In this document: positions 33,242 through 42,631 of the stretch, in pieces | Numbering within the stretch: position 1 is the stretch's first letter | How the letters are laid out: the number at the start of each line of letters is the position of its first letter | From: JARRPM01 sp963765545 | GTDB lineage: Bacteria > Pseudomonadota > Gammaproteobacteria > Pseudomonadales > Halieaceae | Length of the DNA: 64,000 nt | Reading direction: 5' to 3' | Assembly (NCBI GenBank): GCA_963765545.1 | Contig: CAVXWW010000005.1 | Location: 1 to 64,000 of the forward strand | Position numbers and translations under genes: made by a program | The notes under the pieces: model-generated | Databases searched by the model: none | What the model was told of the DNA's origin: nothing | The model's input: the letters and a program-made list of their open reading frames with translations, nothing else

Positions 33242-34585
33242 ATGTCGCTAGAAGCCGATTGGTTCTTGCGAGCTCATCCAGAAATCACCACCATCGAGGT
33301 CCTTCTCCCGGATTGCAACGGCATCATGCGGGGCAAATGGCTGCCTCGGCACAAGCTCGGCTCCATTTTTGAGGGAGAGCTCAAACTGCCCAAGACAGCG
33401 CTGAGCCTCGATATCTGGGGCAGGGACGTACAGGAACTTGTTTTTGCCTCCGGCGATGCCGATGGTATCTGCCGTCCGGTGGAAGGTTCACTGCTGCCCA
33501 CGCCCTGGTCTCCCGATGGGCAGCATGGGCAGGTCATGCTCTCCATGTTCAGCGATGACGGCACCCCCTACATGGGTGACCCCCGCCATGTCCTGAAGCA
33601 GGTCCTGAGCCTCTACCAGGAAGCGGGCTGGCGCCCGGTGGTGGCGGCTGAACTCGAGTTCAGCCTGGTGCGCTGGGACGACACGCAACCGGGCCATACC
33701 TGCCCCTCCCTGCCCGGCAACTCGCCGGTGGGCGGGAATACCTACGGCCTTGATGTACTCAATCACCACCAGGCTCTGCTGGAAGACCTTCGGTTGGCCT
33801 GCGAGCTGCAGGACCTGCCCTTCGACGGCGTGGTCAAGGAGTCCTCGCCCTCCCAGTACGAGATCAACATGCACCACGTGGACAACCCTGTGCTGGCCGC
33901 CAAGCAAATCATAATGATGAAGCGCCTGATCAAGGGCGTGGCCGGCAAGCACGGCCTGATCGCCAGTTTTATGCCTAAACCCTTCGAAAACGAGGCCGGC
34001 AACGGCATGCACGTGCACTGCAGCGTGCTGGATGAAAAGGGAGTCAATATCTTCGACGATGGCACTGACCTGGGCACCCCGCTGCTACACAGCGCAATTG
34101 GCGGCTGCCTGCAGCACATGGCCGAGTCTGTCACCATATTCGCCCCCAGTTACAACTCTTATCGCCGCTTCCAGCCCGGCTGCCACGCGCCCACATTCCC
34201 CAGCTGGGGGTATGAAAATCGCACCGTTGCGGTGCGCGTACCGGCAGGTAACCACACCGCCCGGCGCCTGGAACACCGCGTGGCCGGCGCTGACGCCAAC
34301 CCGTACCTGTTATTTGCCGTACTACTGGCCGCCGTGCGCGAGGGTATCCTGGCAAACGTGTCGCCGGGCAAGCCCGTCACCGGTGACGGCTACGCCAAGG
34401 AAAAGAAAACCCTCCCTGTCGATATGCCCGATGCCGTCAGGCTGTTCAGCAAATCGGACTTTATCCGCAAGGCGATGGGCGCAGAGTTCCAGCGCATCTT
34501 CACCTTGACCAAAGAGCAGGAGATCGCCGAATTCCGGCGCCGCATCACCACCCTCGAATACCAGTCCTACCTTGAGCAACTGTAG
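33242..34585 (+). CDS. glutamine-synthetase-family ligase (PuuA-like)
   Basis: The 447-residue protein belongs to the GS superfamily but to the branch that includes gamma-glutamylpolyamine synthetase: the N-terminal DCNGIMRGKWLPRHKL segment is typical. The ATP and metal-binding core shows ELEFSLV, KESSPSQYEINMHH, NGMHVHCS and NRTVAVRVPAGN. It would join glutamate to an amine such as putrescine or another alkyl amine. No other puu genes adjoin, so the amine is unknown. The LuxR-type gene upstream is the likely regulator. Confidence 0.85.
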   Translation: MSLEADWFLRAHPEITTIEVLLPDCNGIMRGKWLPRHKLGSIFEGELKLPKTALSLDIWGRDVQELVFASGDADGICRPVEGSLLPTPWSPDGQHGQVMLSMFSDDGTPYMGDPRHVLKQVLSLYQEAGWRPVVAAELEFSLVRWDDTQPGHTCPSLPGNSPVGGNTYGLDVLNHHQALLEDLRLACELQDLPFDGVVKESSPSQYEINMHHVDNPVLAAKQIIMMKRLIKGVAGKHGLIASFMPKPFENEAGNGMHVHCSVLDEKGVNIFDDGTDLGTPLLHSAIGGCLQHMAESVTIFAPSYNSYRRFQPGCHAPTFPSWGYENRTVAVRVPAGNHTARRLEHRVAGADANPYLLFAVLLAAVREGILANVSPGKPVTGDGYAKEKKTLPVDMPDAVRLFSKSDFIRKAMGAEFQRIFTLTKEQEIAEFRRRITTLEYQSYLEQL

Positions 34586-34679
34586 CTGCCGCCCACAAAG
34601 GCCGGGGGCGCCACCAAATACGGCATAATGGCGCAAACTGTCATGGACCGTGCACAGTCCCAATGTTACAAATGGAACC

Positions 34680-35516
34680 ATGAATCTGTTAACCAGCCTT
34701 CGCCGGACAATCCTGTCGCACCGAGTACTCGCCATACATGGCGCAGTAGCTGTGCTCGCGACATTTACCCTGGTGGTGACGGGCCTTCCGGCCAGAGCCC
34801 AACTGGCGGATCAATGCGTTGCGTCAATGACCGAGCGCGAGGAGTTGTCCGGCCAGCTGGAAATACTGAGCTGGAACATCCAGAAAGCCAGCAACACCGG
34901 CTGGGCGCAGGACCTCGCTGACCTCACAGGCGAGGTCAACCTGGCCTTCATCCAGGAAGCCTCCGTGCAGGCCGGGATTCCCGATGTGATTGAGAGCCCC
35001 CTCTACCAGGCCTTCGCCCAGGGATACACCTCAGGCGACAATGAGACCGGCGTCATGACGCTGAGTAGCAGCTCTCCCAGCCTCAGCTGCCAGTTCACCA
35101 GCTGGGAGCCCTGGCTGGGCACCCCCAAGGCCACCAGCGTTACCCAGTTCCCGCTGGCCGGGCGCGCTGACAGATTGCTCGCCATCAACCTCCATGCGGT
35201 CAATTTCGCCCTGGGGCTTGAGGACTTTCGCCAGCAGTTCGGGGCCCTGATAGAAGTACTCGCGCAGCACGAGGGGCCGGTCATCCTGGCCGGAGACCTC
35301 AACACCTGGAGCACGGAACGGCAGGCCATGGTCGACCAGTTCACCACCCTGTACGGCCTCACGCCGGTAGCTTTCAACCCCGACCTGCGCACCACGGCGT
35401 TCGGCCAGCCGCTGGATCATATCTACATCCGGGGTCTGCACGCTGTGGAATCGAAGGTTGTGCAGGTGGCTACGTCAGATCACAACCCACTGCTTGTCAG
35501 GCTCGCATTCAATTAG
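34680..35516 (+). CDS. secreted endonuclease/exonuclease/phosphatase-family enzyme
   Basis: From ATG 34680 (TGGAA before it) the product has 278 residues with a signal peptide (basic start, hydrophobic core, cleavage after ARA at about 38). The EEP-fold landmarks are LSWNIQKAS, FIQEAS, LHAVNFALG, AGDLNTW, LDHIYIRGL and TSDHNPLLVRL, which provide the metal-binding and catalytic Asn, Glu, Asp and His. It could be an extracellular nuclease or phosphodiesterase; the substrate cannot be told. It stands between a ligase and a convergent MATE gene. Confidence 0.82.
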   Translation: MNLLTSLRRTILSHRVLAIHGAVAVLATFTLVVTGLPARAQLADQCVASMTEREELSGQLEILSWNIQKASNTGWAQDLADLTGEVNLAFIQEASVQAGIPDVIESPLYQAFAQGYTSGDNETGVMTLSSSSPSLSCQFTSWEPWLGTPKATSVTQFPLAGRADRLLAINLHAVNFALGLEDFRQQFGALIEVLAQHEGPVILAGDLNTWSTERQAMVDQFTTLYGLTPVAFNPDLRTTAFGQPLDHIYIRGLHAVESKVVQVATSDHNPLLVRLAFN

Positions 35517-35542
35517 CACGGGGCCGCTCAGGTCGGCCGGAA

Positions 35543-36973
35543 TTACAGCGGCGGTTCCCTGGTGACCGGCAGGCTATCTGTTGGTAGCACAACAGGTGTC
35601 CCATCACCTGCTGCCAGGGGCTGATGCTGGCGCTCCAACCGGCGCACAAGGGCAAACGCCGCCACTATCGCAAGCAGCCCGAACAACATTGAGCCGAATG
35701 CCTCCCCCGCCATCACCCCGCGCGGCCCATACCAGCTCGCTCCCAGATAGACTGCGGGAATGGTACCCAGCAATGCCCTGCCAAAATTGAAAGCCGTCGC
35801 CCAGTGCGCATGGTGCAAGTTGTTGAAGCTGGCATTGGAAACAAATAACAGGCCGTTAAAAATAAACGCGCCCACCAGAAAATTGCAGTAGAACAGGATG
35901 AGCTCCCGCGCCAGGCCGGTGGCGGAAAACGCGCTGACGATCAGGTCAGCGCATAGCCACAGAACAAGCCATATCGCCGTTACGTAGGCTGCATTCAACA
36001 CCACGGCATTGACCAGCGTGGAACGAACCCTGTCGTAGCGCCCGGCGCCCGCATTCTGTCCCACGATGGGTCCGATGGCACCGGACAGCGCAAAAACGGC
36101 GGCCATTGCCAGGGGGGTGATACGCCCCATGATGGCAGCGCCCGCCACCGCGCTGTCACCGAAGCGGGCCATGGTGATCAACACGAAGCTGCCACCGATG
36201 GGTGTGGCTATATTGGTCAGGACCGCGGGCCCGGCAATACTCATTATTGGCCGCAGATCTGCCGCAAACTGGGCCCGGCTGATGCGGCAGGGCAGTTTGT
36301 GCACCACCGCCAGGGCATGCCAGGCCACTACCAACACCACCAGGCGCGCAACAACAGACGCACACGCGGCACCCTCGAGACCCCAGCCAAAAGTGAATAT
36401 GAAGAGCGGGTCAAGCACGGCGTTGACCAGGGACCCCAGCACCGTTGCCCACATGGAACGACGGGCATCTCCCAGTGCACGCACGCCCGTTGCCGCGCTC
36501 ATACCCAACACCAGAATCGGCATACTTGGGAGCACGATACTGGCGTAGCTCACTGCGTATTCCAGTGTCTGGCCGGTTGCCCCCAGAAAAGCGAGCAGGG
36601 CCGGCAGGTGGAACCAGGCGATCGCGCTGCTGACTGCAGACACCAGGAAATTAAATGTCATGGCGCTACTGCAATAGCGACTGGCGAGATCCCGCCGCTG
36701 GGCACCCTCAGACCGCGCGACCAGCGCACCCAGGGCGATCTGCAGGCCTATGCTCACGGAGATGATGAAGAACAGCAAGGTACCGGCAAAACCGACAGCC
36801 GCCGCCAGCTCCTGCTCCCCCAGCAGGGTCAGAAAGTACATATCGACCATGTCCACGGCAAACATCGCGACCAGGCCAGCCGCGCTGGCGCCGGTCATGA
36901 CCAGCACATGACGCATGGTTGAACCCTGCAGAAAAATCGCCTTGTGTGGCGCGGCTCCGCTCAAGGTCGGCAC
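35543..36973 (-). CDS. MATE-family efflux transporter
   Basis: A multi-antimicrobial extrusion transporter with about 12 membrane helices in 476 residues. The usual N-terminal landmarks are LQGSTMRHVLVMTGASAAGL and VDMVDMYFLTLLG, with PMPILVLGMSAATGVRALGD and GPIVGQNAGAGRYDRVR further on. The start is uncertain: GTG 36973 keeps the conserved pre-helix segment, while the open frame reaches ATG 37099 with poorly conserved sequence and another ATG lies at 36916. It exchanges cations for drugs or organic compounds. Confidence 0.85.
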   Translation of the reverse strand: MPTLSGAAPHKAIFLQGSTMRHVLVMTGASAAGLVAMFAVDMVDMYFLTLLGEQELAAAVGFAGTLLFFIISVSIGLQIALGALVARSEGAQRRDLASRYCSSAMTFNFLVSAVSSAIAWFHLPALLAFLGATGQTLEYAVSYASIVLPSMPILVLGMSAATGVRALGDARRSMWATVLGSLVNAVLDPLFIFTFGWGLEGAACASVVARLVVLVVAWHALAVVHKLPCRISRAQFAADLRPIMSIAGPAVLTNIATPIGGSFVLITMARFGDSAVAGAAIMGRITPLAMAAVFALSGAIGPIVGQNAGAGRYDRVRSTLVNAVVLNAAYVTAIWLVLWLCADLIVSAFSATGLARELILFYCNFLVGAFIFNGLLFVSNASFNNLHHAHWATAFNFGRALLGTIPAVYLGASWYGPRGVMAGEAFGSMLFGLLAIVAAFALVRRLERQHQPLAAGDGTPVVLPTDSLPVTREPPL

Positions 36974-37253
36974 CCAACCTGTCGGCCAGGCATGCAAGCG
37001 GGCGCAAACCCATGAACCCGGTTTCCTTGGCGCTGCGGGTTCATGGAAATAGCATGCCTCAGTGACGCTTTGAATGGTTGAGCCTGCATGATACTTCACA
37101 AGTGCCTGGCTGTGGGGCAGATGAGCCGGCGCCTGCGGGGAACTCTGCTCTGGCGATGATCAAATAGCCACTTATCACCATTCTTGAAAAGACTTTTCCA
37201 AACCATGCGGCTAAACTTGACGGCCGTTAGCATGCCGAGGCATGGATGTACTG

Positions 37254-38432
37254 ATGACTGACAGCAGCTCCAAACCACCTCTTATCAGAATAAACGCGGC
37301 CATATTTGTTGGCCTGCCGCTGGCAGCACTGATTCTTGTGCCTGCCTGGGGTATCTATCACGGCTTTGACACCTTCCAGTGGCTGTGGGCGCTGGCCTTT
37401 CTTTACCTCAACGGTTTGTCCATCACTGGTGGTTACCATCGACTTTGGGCCCATAAGGCTTACGAAGCGCGTCCTGCCCTGAAGTGGCTGTATGCCTTGT
37501 GGGGGGCCGGTGCGCTGCAAAACAGTATTCTTGTCTGGGCCTCCGATCACCGCCGCCACCATCGCCATGTTGATGACAACGAAATGGACCCCTACTCGGC
37601 GGGCCGCGGAATCTGGTTCAGTCACATGGGCTGGATGTTGCGCGAATACCAGAGCGATAGCCCCGATTTCAGTAACGCAAAGGACCTGCAGCGCGACCCT
37701 GTGGTCATGTGGCAGCACCGGCACTATCTACTCTTGACCCTGGCGATGAATCTGGGCCTGCCGCTGCTGCTGGGTATCTGGCACGGCGACATTATCGGCA
37801 CCCTGTTGCTGGTGGGTCTGCTGCGGCTGGTCGTGAACCATCACGTGACATTTTTTATCAATTCGCTGGCTCATTTCTGGGGCTCTCAGCCCTACACCGA
37901 GTCAAACAGCGCCAGGGACAATGGTTTTCTGGCTTTTCTGACCTACGGCGAGGGCTACCACAACTTTCACCACATATTCCAAACCGACTACCGCAACGGG
38001 ATACGATGGTGGCAGTGGGATCCCACCAAGTGGATGATCAATGCCTGTTCGCGGCTGGGCCTGGCCCGCAACCTGATCAGGGTGCCTGATTTCAAGATAC
38101 AGAGGGCACTGCTGGATACCGAGTTCGAGCGGGCCAGGGCCAGGCTGGCATCGGCGGAGGGCAGCGAGTCACTGCGGGAAATGCTGGAGCGTGAGTACCA
38201 GGAGTTCACCGAATCGATTAACCAGTGGACAGCCCTGCAGGCCGAACGCTATGGCCGCAAAAAAGAGCAGCTGGGCGGCGTCCTGGAGGTTAAGAAACTG
38301 CACCTGCAGCAGAAGTGGGACCAGGCAGCGCTGCGCACCCGGCTCAAAGAGCTCGAATACTCACTGAAGATGCAGCGCAAGCGCATTGGCCTGCTGATGC
38401 AGCAGGTCCAACTTCAGGCCCAACCCGCCTGA
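37254..38432 (+). CDS. acyl-CoA/acyl-lipid delta-9 desaturase with C-terminal coiled coil
   Basis: The membrane di-iron desaturase introduces a cis double bond into fatty acyl chains. Starting at ATG 37254 (392 residues; ATG 37242 is possible) it has three His boxes: YHRLWAH (61-67), DHRRHHRH (98-105) and HNFHH (236-240), with about four membrane helices. After residue 280 there is an extra segment of about 110 residues that is highly charged and predicted helical, lacking in many bacterial relatives. It is monocistronic and divergent from the MATE gene. Confidence 0.88.
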   Translation: MTDSSSKPPLIRINAAIFVGLPLAALILVPAWGIYHGFDTFQWLWALAFLYLNGLSITGGYHRLWAHKAYEARPALKWLYALWGAGALQNSILVWASDHRRHHRHVDDNEMDPYSAGRGIWFSHMGWMLREYQSDSPDFSNAKDLQRDPVVMWQHRHYLLLTLAMNLGLPLLLGIWHGDIIGTLLLVGLLRLVVNHHVTFFINSLAHFWGSQPYTESNSARDNGFLAFLTYGEGYHNFHHIFQTDYRNGIRWWQWDPTKWMINACSRLGLARNLIRVPDFKIQRALLDTEFERARARLASAEGSESLREMLEREYQEFTESINQWTALQAERYGRKKEQLGGVLEVKKLHLQQKWDQAALRTRLKELEYSLKMQRKRIGLLMQQVQLQAQPA

Positions 38433-38542
38433 GGGCGCCACCTGCGGCCCACCAGCCAATGATCCGGCGACCTCCCGCTGGCGTACAACAGGCCTGTATT
38501 CAACGAACATTGGCATAAATGCCCCAAAGCAGGAACTCGAGC

Positions 38543-39028
38543 ATGACCAAGAGCGTTCACGACTTCAGCTGTGCAACTACCGGCGGCAAGAAAAAATCCC
38601 TCAGTGACTACAAGGGCAAGGTGCTGCTGGTCGTCAATACGGCCTCCAAGTGCGGCTTCACTCCCCAGTTCGAGGGACTGGAGGCAATGTACGAGGCACA
38701 CAAGGATGAAGGCTTCGAGATTCTGGGGTTCCCCTGCAACCAGTTTGGCAAGCAGGATCCCGGAAGCAATGACGAGATCATGGAATTCTGTCAGCTCAAC
38801 TATGGCGTCAGCTTCCCGATGTTCGGCAAGATAGACGTCAACGGCAGTGGCGCAGACCCCCTGTTCAAGCACCTCAAGAAGGAGGCCCGCGGCGCCCTGG
38901 GAACCGAGGCCATCAAATGGAACTTCACCAAGTTCCTGATTGATCCAGAGGGCAATGTCGTCAAGCGCTATGCGCCCACCGACAAACCAAAGGCTATCGA
39001 AAAGGACGTCAAGAAGCTGCTGGGGTAA
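38543..39028 (+). CDS. glutathione peroxidase (Cys type)
   Basis: The 161-residue protein starts at ATG 38543, with AGGAA ten bases upstream, and matches the BtuE/GPx family: VNTASKCGFTPQFEGLE carries the peroxidatic Cys, GFPCNQFGKQDPGS holds the Gln, and IKWNFTKFLID the Trp/Asn of the active site. It reduces peroxides with glutathione or thioredoxin. The peroxidatic residue is Cys, not selenocysteine. It converges with prfC. Confidence 0.93.
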   Translation: MTKSVHDFSCATTGGKKKSLSDYKGKVLLVVNTASKCGFTPQFEGLEAMYEAHKDEGFEILGFPCNQFGKQDPGSNDEIMEFCQLNYGVSFPMFGKIDVNGSGADPLFKHLKKEARGALGTEAIKWNFTKFLIDPEGNVVKRYAPTDKPKAIEKDVKKLLG

Positions 39029-39050
39029 CCCCGGGGGCGGCATTCACAGT

Positions 39051-39068
39051 CCCGGCTAACAAGCCGGG
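39051..39068. terminator. hairpin between convergent GPx and prfC
   Basis: CCCGGCT, AACA, AGCCGGG: perfect 7-bp stem with a 4-nt loop, placed symmetrically between the two convergent stops. There is no T-run on either side, so it may act with Rho or as an RNA 3' end stabiliser. Confidence 0.5.
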
Positions 39069-39110
39069 TGACCGCAGCCTGCACAACGCCTGGTCAGTAG
39101 CTGGACGGGC

Positions 39111-40688
39111 TCAATGCTCCCGGGTAGCCCTGAATTCCAGCTCCGGCCAGCGCTCTTCCATCAACGCCAGGTTAACCCGCGTCGGCGCCAGATACGTGAG
39201 GTGCCCGCCACCATCGACCGACAGGTGCTCGGAAGCCTTATTGCGAAACTCTTCCAACTTGCGCGCGTCATCGCAATGCACCCAGCGTGCCGTGTAGACA
39301 TTGACCGGTTCGTAGCGCGCCTCCACCTTGTATTCGTCCTTGAGTCGATAGGCCACCACGTCGAACTGCAACTGGCCAACCGCCCCCACCACCAGGTCAC
39401 TGTTGTTGATCGGGGCAAACACCTGGGTTGAACCCTCCTCGGACAATTGCTGCAGGCCGCGCTGCAATTGCTTGGACTTCATGGGGTCGGTGAGGCGGAT
39501 ACGTCGGAACAACTCCGGTGCGAAATGGGGTATGCCGGTGAACTGCAGGTCTTCGCCCTCGGTGAAGGTGTCGCCGATCTGGATGGTGCCGTGATTGTGC
39601 AGGCCGATGATATCGCCGGATACAGCCTCCTCCACGAGCTCACGCTCTCCAGCCTTGAAGGTTACCGCATCGGCGATTTTCACATCCTTGCCCAGGCGCA
39701 CATGGCGCATTTTCATGCCCTTGCTATAGCGCCCTGAACAGACCCGCATAAACGCTATGCGGTCCCGGTGGCGAGGGTCCATATTGGCCTGGATCTTGAA
39801 AACAAACCCGCTCAGTGTGTCCTCACCCGCGGCGACCGCGCGACTGATCGTATCGCGCGGCTGGGGTGGCGGTGCCCACTCGACAAAATCATCCAGCATC
39901 TCCCGCACCCCGAAATTACCCAGGGCAGTACCGAAAAATACCGGGCTCAACCTGCCAGCCAGAAAGGCCTCCCGGTCAAACTCATGGCTGGCCCCACGCA
40001 CCAGCTCAACTTCCTCCAGGAAGGTGTCGTACTCGTCGCCCAGGAGTTCGCGGGCGGCGTCGCTGTCCAGACCTTCAATGCGCAGATCATCGGGAAGCAG
40101 CGCGCCCTTGCCAGGGGTGTACTGGTGGATAACATCGGTATACAGGTTATAAACGCCCTTGAATTCCTTGCCCATGCCTATAGGCCAGTTGATGGGAGCG
40201 CCCTGTATCGCCAGCACTTCCTCTATTTCGTCCAGCAGGTCTATGGGGTCGCGGATATCCCGGTCCATCTTGTTTACAAAGCTGAAAATCGGGGTGTCCC
40301 GCAAACGGCACACATTCATGAGCTTGATGGTGCGATCTTCCACCCCCTTGGCCCCGTCGATGACCATCAGGGCGGAGTCCACCGCAGTCAGGGTGCGATA
40401 GGTATCCTCGGAGAAATCCTCGTGACCCGGGGTGTCCAGCAGATTGACCGTGCGCTTGTGATAGGGAAACTGCATGACCGAAGACGTCACGGAAATACCC
40501 CGCTCCTGCTCCATGCTCATCCAGTCGGAAGTGGCGTGGGGGCCTTTCTTGCCCTTGACGCTTCCCGCCACCTGTATGGCATTACCCAGCAGCAGCAACT
40601 TCTCGGTGATGGTGGTTTTGCCCGCGTCAGGATGCGAAATAATGGCAAAGGTGCGACGCGAGGCTATCTGTCTGGCAAGGTCTGGCAT
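39111..40688 (-). CDS. prfC: peptide chain release factor 3
   Basis: RF3 is a translational GTPase that recycles RF1/RF2. The 525 residues contain the G1 motif SHPDAGKTT (about 18-26), DTPGHEDFSEDTYR (G3), NKMDR (G4) and the domains II and III typical of RF3. GGAA lies before the ATG and a TATAAT on the minus strand (plus 40714-40719) precedes it. It is divergent from regB. Confidence 0.96.
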   Translation of the reverse strand: MPDLARQIASRRTFAIISHPDAGKTTITEKLLLLGNAIQVAGSVKGKKGPHATSDWMSMEQERGISVTSSVMQFPYHKRTVNLLDTPGHEDFSEDTYRTLTAVDSALMVIDGAKGVEDRTIKLMNVCRLRDTPIFSFVNKMDRDIRDPIDLLDEIEEVLAIQGAPINWPIGMGKEFKGVYNLYTDVIHQYTPGKGALLPDDLRIEGLDSDAARELLGDEYDTFLEEVELVRGASHEFDREAFLAGRLSPVFFGTALGNFGVREMLDDFVEWAPPPQPRDTISRAVAAGEDTLSGFVFKIQANMDPRHRDRIAFMRVCSGRYSKGMKMRHVRLGKDVKIADAVTFKAGERELVEEAVSGDIIGLHNHGTIQIGDTFTEGEDLQFTGIPHFAPELFRRIRLTDPMKSKQLQRGLQQLSEEGSTQVFAPINNSDLVVGAVGQLQFDVVAYRLKDEYKVEARYEPVNVYTARWVHCDDARKLEEFRNKASEHLSVDGGGHLTYLAPTRVNLALMEERWPELEFRATREH

Positions 40689-40713
40689 GGATCTTCCCGG
40701 GAAAAAAGCGCGG

Positions 40714-40719
40714 ATTATA
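40714..40719 (-). promoter_or_regulatory. -10 hexamer of prfC
   Basis: A perfect TATAAT on the minus strand lies 26 bases before the prfC start codon. No strong -35 is visible 16-18 bp upstream. Confidence 0.4.
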
Positions 40720-40793
40720 CGCCCTTTCGCGATACTGCGCAGTCTTACTCAGACTGCGGCACACTGTCACTGCCCGCGTCCGCGAAGTGCCCG

Positions 40794-40799
40794 TATAAT
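40794..40799 (+). promoter_or_regulatory. -10 hexamer abutting the regB start codon
   Basis: TATAAT ends seven bases before the GTG that best starts RegB. A transcript initiated at the usual distance would begin at or next to the GTG, giving a leaderless mRNA. No ribosome-binding sequence precedes the GTG, which agrees. Confidence 0.45.
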
Positions 40800-40805
40800 G
40801 CGCGG

Positions 40806-42095
40806 GTGAACACGCCCACTAACCAGCGCTACGACCGCAACCCTTCCCTGGACAACCTGAGAAGCCTGCTGCTTATCCGCGGCATCGCCCTGCTTGGCCA
40901 GACCGGCGTGCTCGCCTATGTGCTGTTCACCAGCCGCACCACCCAGAGCCTGTGGGGCATCACGGCGAGCCTGATAGTGCTGGCGGTGATAACGTCCGCC
41001 AGCCTGTGGCGCTGCACCCGGCCCTGGCCCGTCACGGATACCGAGTTCCTGGGGCAGTTACTGGTAGACGTGCTGGGCTGGACAGTACTCATGTACTTCA
41101 GCGGCGGCGCCAATAACCCCTTTGTCTCCTACTACATCGTGCCCCTGGTGATTGCCGCCGCCGTGCTGCCCTGGCGCCACACCTGGCTGGTAGCCGGCAC
41201 CTCACTGGCCGCCTACAGCCTGCTGCTTTATTACTACCAGCCCTTCCCCCTCTTTACACCCCACGCGCAGATGGGGCACAGCGACGGCGCCAACATCCAC
41301 ATCCTGGGTATGTGGTTCAATTTTCTTTTCAGCGCCGGACTGATCACCTATTTCGTGGTGCGCATGGCCTCCATGTTGCGACAACAGGAGGCGACAGCGG
41401 TGGCCCGCAGGGAAGATCGCTTGCGCAATGACCAAATAATGGCGGTGGCGAGCCTGGCGGCCGGCACCGCCCATGAGCTGGGAACACCACTGGCCACGAT
41501 GACTGTTCTGGTGGACGAAATGCTGCAGGATCCGGACCTGGGGAGCCAGGCCCGGAGCGACTGCCAGTTACTGCAGCAACAGCTGAATCAGTGCAAATCT
41601 ACCCTGGGGGCCCTCACCCGCACGGCTGAGCTGACGTCAGTGGACCACATCCGACGCGAGACCCTGGGTGAATTTGTGGAGCAAACCGTTGAGCGCTGGT
41701 CGGTGCGCCGCCCGGGCGTGGTATGCACCGTTTTACCACCACCGGCCGCTCCTTCACCTGTGCTGGAGTTCGAGCCCACCCTTTGCCAGGCCTTCGAGAA
41801 CCTGCTGAATAACGCCGCTGACACCGGTAGTCAACGGGTCGAGATACGCTATGAATGGACCGAAACAGAAGCGCGAATCTATATCCGCGACTGGGGCCCC
41901 GGTATCAGCGCGGAGCTGTTGAAGGATATAGGAAAGCCCGTTATTCGGGCCAGCCGCAAGGGCCTGGGCATTGGCTTACTGCTCAGCCATGCCACGGTGG
42001 AGCGCTGCGGCGGCAAGATAGAGCTGCACAATGTCAGTGAGGGCGGTACCGAGGCCTGCCTTTACCTGCCGCTTTCGAAGGAGACAGGCGCATGA
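40806..42095 (+). CDS. regB: RegB/PrrB-type redox sensor histidine kinase
   Basis: The GTG start at 40806 gives 429 residues; the open frame upstream runs antisense through prfC and is not coding. Six membrane helices (about 20-190) include the quinone-site motif GGANNPF (100-106). The H-box LAAGTAHELGTPLATM has His223, and a redox-type Cys is at 263 (LNQCKSTLGAL), as in RegB. The ATPase part has ENLLNNAADTG and GLGIGLLLSHATVERCGGKI. It senses the quinone pool or oxygen level and phosphorylates RegA, whose gene overlaps by 4 bp. Confidence 0.9.
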   Translation: MNTPTNQRYDRNPSLDNLRSLLLIRGIALLGQTGVLAYVLFTSRTTQSLWGITASLIVLAVITSASLWRCTRPWPVTDTEFLGQLLVDVLGWTVLMYFSGGANNPFVSYYIVPLVIAAAVLPWRHTWLVAGTSLAAYSLLLYYYQPFPLFTPHAQMGHSDGANIHILGMWFNFLFSAGLITYFVVRMASMLRQQEATAVARREDRLRNDQIMAVASLAAGTAHELGTPLATMTVLVDEMLQDPDLGSQARSDCQLLQQQLNQCKSTLGALTRTAELTSVDHIRRETLGEFVEQTVERWSVRRPGVVCTVLPPPAAPSPVLEFEPTLCQAFENLLNNAADTGSQRVEIRYEWTETEARIYIRDWGPGISAELLKDIGKPVIRASRKGLGIGLLLSHATVERCGGKIELHNVSEGGTEACLYLPLSKETGA

Positions 42096-42631
42096 CGGCA
42101 AGCGCGGAGAAGATACTGCTGGTGGATGACGACCCGGTATTCACGGGGGTGATGGCCAGGGGTTTCAAACGACGCGGATTTGATACGCTGTGCTGCAACA
42201 ACGCCGAAGAAGCGCTGGCTGTCTGCGGCAAGTTCCAACCCAGCCACATCCTGCTGGACCTGAATATGCCGGGAACCTCTGGCCTGGTGGTCCTGCCCCA
42301 ACTGCTGGAACTCGCACCCCAGGCTGCACTGGTGGTACTGACGGGCTACTCCAGTATCGTGACCGCGGTGGAAGCCACCCGGGCCGGAGCGATCAATTAC
42401 CTGTGCAAACCGGCCACCATAGAAGAAATCCTGACGGCTTTTAGCGGCTCCCCGGGGACCGACGACACCCCGGTCGCCAGCGACCCCATCTCGGTGGACA
42501 GGTTGGAGTGGGAACACATACAGCGGGTTCTGCATGAACACCAGGGCAATGTGTCGGCGACAGCCCGCGCACTGGGAATGCATCGCCGTACACTACAGCG
42601 CAAGCTGCAGAAACGACCGGTGCGCCGCTGA
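42092..42631 (+). CDS. regA: RegA/ActR-type redox response regulator
   Basis: The 179-residue regulator has a receiver (residues 6-120) with DDD at 12-14, phosphoacceptor Asp56 (ILLDLNMPG), Thr of VLTGYSS and Lys of LCKPA, followed by a Pro/Asp-rich linker and a Fis-type helix-turn-helix (NVSATARALGMHRRTLQRKL, about 152-171). It pairs with the overlapping regB. Orthologues control respiration, carbon and nitrogen metabolism in response to redox state. Confidence 0.92.
   Translation: MTASAEKILLVDDDPVFTGVMARGFKRRGFDTLCCNNAEEALAVCGKFQPSHILLDLNMPGTSGLVVLPQLLELAPQAALVVLTGYSSIVTAVEATRAGAINYLCKPATIEEILTAFSGSPGTDDTPVASDPISVDRLEWEHIQRVLHEHQGNVSATARALGMHRRTLQRKLQKRPVRR

Noticed and set aside
38600..38680. 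Selenocysteine-type glutathione peroxidase
   Set aside because: The active-site codon is TGC (Cys), not TGA.
39768..40805. N-terminal extension that would make RegB 775 residues long
   Set aside because: It runs antisense through prfC and the intergenic promoter region and has no relation to kinase domains.
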